A stretch of DNA of 64,000 nucleotides from Crocodylus rhombifer (lineage: Eukaryota > Chordata > Crocodylia > Crocodylidae): assembly GCA_038503035.1 (NCBI GenBank), contig JAVSML010024600.1, positions 567,240 to 631,239 on the forward strand, read 5' to 3'. Below, one piece after another: positions 60,297-64,000 of the stretch. The notes under the pieces were generated by a model. It saw only the letters and a program-made list of their open reading frames with translations, ran no database searches and had not been told where the DNA came from. Each line of letters starts with the position of its first letter. Positions within the stretch are counted from its first letter, which is position 1. The position numbers and the translations under genes were made by a program.

Positions 60297-61458
60297 TCCT
60301 ACTCCCATCAGTTCTACTCCCCTTTTCACCTTTTTCACATATTTTCTGTAACATATTTTTCATCATGAACTACAGAACTTGATCCGCCCACTACCTAACC
60401 CAGGGACTTTCTACATGCTCCCTACAATCCACAAACAAGGGAACCCTGGTAGACCTATCATATCCAACCATGGAAACCTAATCAGGAAATACCAGGTTTC
60501 ATTGAATCAATCCTAAAACCTCTTGCCATTGAAAGAGCAAGTTTTATCCAAGACACAATAGACTTTCTACAAAAACTTAAAAATATAAATCAACTTCCTA
60601 GAAACATCTGCCTAACCACCACGGATGTTACCAGCTTATATATCAACATCCCACACCAGGATGGCATTTAAGCCTGCCTTACATATCTACAAAAGCAAGA
60701 TTACAACACAGAGTACAGACCTAAAGATATTACTGGATTTATACATTTCATCCTCACACACAAAATCTTCAGTTTCAAAAACCAACAGTTCCTCCAGACC
60801 ATGGGCACAGCTATGGGCACCAAAATGGCCCCACAATATGCCGACCCCCTTATGACCCACCGGAAAGAAGAATTCCTTAAGGACTGCACCATCAAACTGT
60901 TGCTATACTTAAGATACATTGATGACATGTTCATCATTTGAACTGAAAACCTGCAATCTCTGATTGATTTCCATCAAAAATTCAACAATCATCACCCTTC
61001 TCTTGAAAACTCCAGCCCCAACGTTTCTTTTTAGACACTACAGTTGCTATCCTGAATGGTAAAATATAGACCACCATATACAAGAAACCCACAGACCAAC
61101 ATACATATCTGCACAGAACCAGCAATGACCCTAACCATACCAAGAAAGCCATAATATTCAGCCAAGCCCTCTGATAGCACCAAATTTGCACTGAGAACAC
61201 CTATGATTGTCACCTCGCAAATCTCAAAATGGCTTTCACTCAACAAGGACACTCCTCCAAAGTGACAGATTGCACTTTTGAAAAAGCCATCCCGATACCA
61301 CATGAATAATTGATTCAGCACAGAAAGAAAGCCCTCATGAATTGCACACCACTAGTTATGACATATCACCCTTCCCTGGAACCTATACGGAAAACCCTCA
61401 AGCAAATACAACCCATACCAGAAGAAGACCCAATTCTTAAAGAGATCTTCCCAGAACC

Positions 61459-61850
61459 CATTGGCAAAGTGTAGGGGGTGCACACGGGTGCACGTGCACT
61501 CCCTGAGACTGGCGGAGCACCCCATGCGAAAAGAACTGCCAACACGTCTGGTGGTGCCTGTGGGCAATCGCTGCTCACCACCCTCCCCATCCTTGCTGCT
61601 GACACTGCCAGAAGTGTCTGCAGGTAGACCCTGACTGCCGCTGGCCACCGCCGGTACTGTTGGCAGCATCTGTAGGTGGTCGCCAACTGCTAATAATTGC
61701 TTGCCATCCCCTCTCCTGCCGCGACACTGCCATGGCTGCCTGTAGGAGCTCCTCACTCACAACCACTACTCCCCTGCCATCAGCACCACTGCCATCACCT
61801 GTGGGCAGTTGCCGTGTCCCCGCAGACTCCAGAGGCACACAGCGTTCATG
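61459..61850. mobile_element. hAT MITE nested in the PLE
   Basis: A GC-rich 392-bp block with perfect 8-bp flanks CCAGAACC (61451-61458 and 61851-61858). Its left end CATTGGCAAAGTGTAGGGGG and following GTGCACACGGGTGCACGTGC resemble hAT MITE starts of the CAGTGGCGTAG type; the right end (reverse complement CATGAACGCTGTGTG) is a decayed match. On either side the PLE frame reads IFPEP and then, past the insertion, KQASSLTDLITRSK, the expected continuation. It has no coding capacity. Confidence 0.85.
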
Positions 61851-62137
61851 CCAGAACCACCCCATCCTACCCTTTAAACAAGCATCAAGCCTCACCGACC
61901 TCATCACCAGAAGCAAATTTCCTATGACCCAAAACACACTGAATGGATCCAAACCATACCATGACAAGAAATGTAAAATCTGCCAACATATCTCCACCAC
62001 ACCTCACAAGAGAACCATCAGCATTCCTGGATCTTATACCTGCACCTTCAGAATGTAATATATTTCATGCAGTGCACTAAATGCCCTGATGGAAAATATG
62101 TAGGAGAAACCAAACAACAACTGCACACCAGAATGAA

Positions 62138-62404
62138 AGCAAGGTTTTTTGAGTAGATGTGATATCTTTTATTAAACCAACTGAGTAGTTGGAAACAAAA
62201 TTCTCAGCAAGCTTTCGGGTACAGTCACTCTTCTTCAGACATGAACAGCAGAGGCTTCCTATGCCTGAAGAAGGGTGACTGCACCTGAACGGTTGCTAAG
62301 AAATTTTTTCCAACTACTCAGTTGGTCTAATAAAAGATATCATATCTATGCAAAGAACCTTGCCTGCCTATGCCCTTAGACCAACATGGTTACAACCAAA
62401 AATG
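62138..62404 (+). mobile_element. PLE-derived hairpin element nested in the PLE endonuclease
   Basis: Flanked by CACCAGAATGAA (62126-62137) and CACCAAAATGAA (62405-62416), 11 of 12 identical. The body is an inverted repeat: GATATCTTTTATTAAACCAA and AGCAAGCTTTCGGGTACAGT on the left are mirrored by TTGGTCTAATAAAAGATATC and related sequence on the right. The right side extends further, to ACCAACATGGTTACAACC, the PLE 3' terminus. It interrupts the endonuclease just after the conserved HTRM. Same architecture as 31753-31976, opposite orientation. Confidence 0.9.
62213..62290. ncRNA. Two opposed hammerhead-like cores in the nested hairpin
   Basis: Minus strand 62213-62238: CTGAAGA, a hairpin AGAGTGACTGTACCC and GAAA, all core positions intact. 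Plus strand 62265-62290: CTGAAGA, AGGGTGACTGCACCT and GAAC, one change from GAAA. They face each other across the hairpin centre. Only the core and stem II are visible; closing stems I and III are unresolved. Confidence 0.45.
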
Positions 62405-62660
62405 CACCAAAATGAACACACAGAAAATCTATCAAAGACAAGATTACTCAATTACCTGTGGGTGCACATTTCTCGCAAGAAAACCACTCTCTATCCAATA
62501 TCTCAACTGTAATCATCAAAGGGAATTTACAAAACACCTTTTGCAGGTAAGCCTACAAACTTCACTACATCAACCTACTGGATACAAAAAAATTATGGTT
62601 TAAATGTAGACATTGGATTTTATGACACATTATAACCTGCCTAACATCTGATACCCCAAG

Positions 62661-62961
62661 TAACCTTTCTACTATTTACCAGCTATAGTCTTATCACCAG
62701 ATCTACATTCCCCTTTGTACCCAGCCCCAACCTGTACCTCACCCACTGACTGCCTCAAGTTGCATTTTCACTGCCAGGAATTCTTGCATGCATACTAGAC
62801 TCTGGGCTCTATTCTAGTCCATCCAGGAAGAGCATAGACCAAGTGCAGATTCTTCCTCAGCCTGATAAAGGGTATTTGTACCCAAAAGCTTGAAAAGAAG
62901 AATTTTTCTAACTATTTGAGTAGCTCTAATAAAAGATATTGGATTTACCCAAATCATCTTG
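62661..62961 (+). repeat. PLE right terminal segment
   Basis: Mirror partner of 60008-60296. It contains the ribozyme-like core at about 62872-62888 (CTGATAA, GGGTATTTGTACCC, AAAA), followed by the block CTAATAAAAGATATTGGATT that is shared by all PLE tails in this window. Confidence 0.9.
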
Positions 62962-63016
62962 TCTGTGTATGTCCTTGGACCAACACAGCTGCAACCTATA
63001 ACCCTGAATTAATTAT

Positions 63017-64000
63017 ATACCCTTATAGAATTATCATTTTAAGTCACTGTCTAAATAATTCCACAACAGGAAAATCAGCTTGGCTGTTCTATAAGACTGT
63101 CAGTGTTTACCACCAGCACTGTACTGTTTTTTGTTACTAGAGGATGGGTATTTGTAAAATGTGATGTAGATGCAAGCTGACAGGTTTGAAAGCCCGAAGA
63201 AAAATGGTTCCAATAGTGATCTCCTTAAAATTTAAAACTTAAAAGAAGAGCATGCTGTGATTCAATATTGATAACAGCTAGCTATAGTATTCTGTCATTG
63301 TACAACCTTGGCTTCAGTTTATAATCCAGTTTTGGTAGGACAGTGGCTAGTAGGCCTCATCATCATAACTTCATTGAATTACCCACTGGGTTGTTGATCA
63401 TGCTTCCTAACCACAGTTCCATTTTCCTTTAAGAAAATATAATAGTGATATCAATTTATAGTAGAAACATGTAGTTAAACATGATTCAAGATCTGATGAA
63501 CCTTTAATAACTATGCATTTAATGGGAGGTGCTTACAGATTCTTTTGGGATTCCTAGATCTTAGTGGTTGCAGGACTGAACATATACTTGATAAAACAAA
63601 AAACATGATTAAAAACAACCGTTTTTGTTTCTTAAATGTAAATAGACAATAGAACTTTTGTCTCAAATAGTATTTTTCCCTCTAAAAGCAGTGATTTGTG
63701 GGATTTAAAACTTTTAAAAAACTGTAAATGCTAAAATGAAATGTTGAGCCTAAGGTTATAAAATTGGAAACCTGTTATCTTTATAGTTTTAAGAAAATTT
63801 ACCTGAGAAATATAAATGTTGTTTTCCATGTATTCCTCCTGGAATGGATTGTTTTAAAATAAAATATATTATCCAGCCAATAAATTGCATTTATCATGCA
63901 CCTTTGATCTTTTCATCAGCTTTTTGTCTACTAATATATTTCCCCTGAGACTGCTTCCAACCCCTCAGTCCCTATAAACAGCTTCAAGCAGCTTTTATTT
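63017..64000. other. Non-coding AT-rich stretch to window end
   Basis: No gene or defined repeat recognised. Confidence 0.4.

Larger units (their letters stand above)
60390..62600 (+). pseudogene. PLE reverse transcriptase and GIY-YIG endonuclease, disrupted
   Basis: Recognisable in order: FYMLPTIHKQGNPGRPIIS (60410-60465), then after a frameshift LTTTDVTSLYINIPHQDGI with the catalytic Asp of motif A (about 60612-60668), GTAMGTKMAPQYADPL (60801-60851) and LRYIDDMFII with the catalytic DD pair (about 60909-60938). Next come KKPTDQHTYLH and MAFTQQGHSSKV segments, the zinc-type linker KKCKICQHI (about 61970), and the endonuclease motif GKYVGETKQQLHTRM (62094-62136), resuming after an insertion with THRKSIKDKITQLPVGAHFS (62414-62473). 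Stops at 60669 and 60939, frameshifts and two insertions make it non-functional. PLE proteins are normally ~700-800 residues; the N-terminal part is missing. Confidence 0.9.
59998..63006 (+). mobile_element. Penelope-like element (PLE) with inverted termini
   Basis: The 3.0-kb unit is bounded by a perfect 10-bp duplication AATTAATTAT (59988-59997 and 63007-63016). A ~290-bp segment at the left (60008-60296) is the inverted copy of the right terminal segment (62661-62961). Between them lie remains of a Penelope-type reverse transcriptase followed by a GIY-YIG endonuclease, the domain order that defines endonuclease-bearing PLEs. The right end runs ~45 bp further (to GACCAACACAGCTGCAACC) than the left. 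The RT lacks its N-terminal part, so the copy was 5'-truncated. Two later insertions (61459-61850 and 62138-62404) interrupt it. Confidence 0.9.

Noticed and set aside
61352..62058. Frames of 132-141 codons on both strands
   Set aside because: They span the junctions of the nested hAT MITE and decayed PLE sequence; only the PLE portion (KQASSLTDLITRSK, KKCKICQHI) has meaning.
62138..62404. CRISPR-like or riboswitch-like repeated hairpins
   Set aside because: Repeats are dispersed, have target duplications and match PLE ends; the sequence is vertebrate in character.

Overview
The window looks like vertebrate nuclear DNA, most likely from a crocodilian or another non-avian sauropsid. It is AT-rich, and the only long open frames belong to transposable elements. 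Its repeat mix is CR1 LINEs (one with a 472-codon open frame), many non-autonomous hAT elements, Tigger-like and other MITEs, an RTE-like LINE and a Penelope-like element (PLE). I see no host gene exon, rRNA, genuine tRNA gene, CRISPR array or bacterial feature. The species is inferred from repeat style and was not tested by a database search.

Layout. 1-20 kb: a TA-bounded DNA transposon (686-1858), a palindromic MITE (3792-4011), an old CR1 copy (5090-6370), three hAT elements (6907-7488, 9369-10411, 17961-18281) and PLE-tail fragments. 20-36 kb: an 814-bp foldback hAT element with an exact 8-bp target duplication (20206-21019), CR1 tails, a 301-bp imperfect palindrome centred on a TG/CA tract (27165-27465), a PLE-derived hairpin element with a 16-bp target duplication (31737-31992) and a 1.24-kb hAT element with a tandem-repeat interior (34169-35408). 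36-53 kb: a second copy of the 9369 hAT family (38942-40350), an RTE-like LINE remnant (41440-43060), the best-preserved CR1 (43534-45057), Harbinger-like palindromic MITEs and two Tigger-like MITEs. 53-64 kb: a third CR1 of another subfamily (57392-58177) and the most informative locus, a 3-kb PLE (59998-63006).

The PLE locus can be read as a time series. A 5'-truncated PLE with inverted terminal segments inserted with a perfect 10-bp duplication (AATTAATTAT). Its reverse transcriptase/GIY-YIG frame was later broken twice: by a hAT MITE with a perfect 8-bp duplication (CCAGAACC), and by a PLE-derived hairpin element with a 12-bp near-perfect duplication inside the endonuclease region. At least seven PLE-terminal sequences are spread over the window. 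Most carry a hammerhead-ribozyme-like core (CTGANGA, short hairpin, GAAA). This non-autonomous, hairpin-shaped PLE family is the strongest candidate for something under-described here.

No operons or cooperating host genes are visible. The window reads as intergenic or intronic sequence built from layered transposon insertions.
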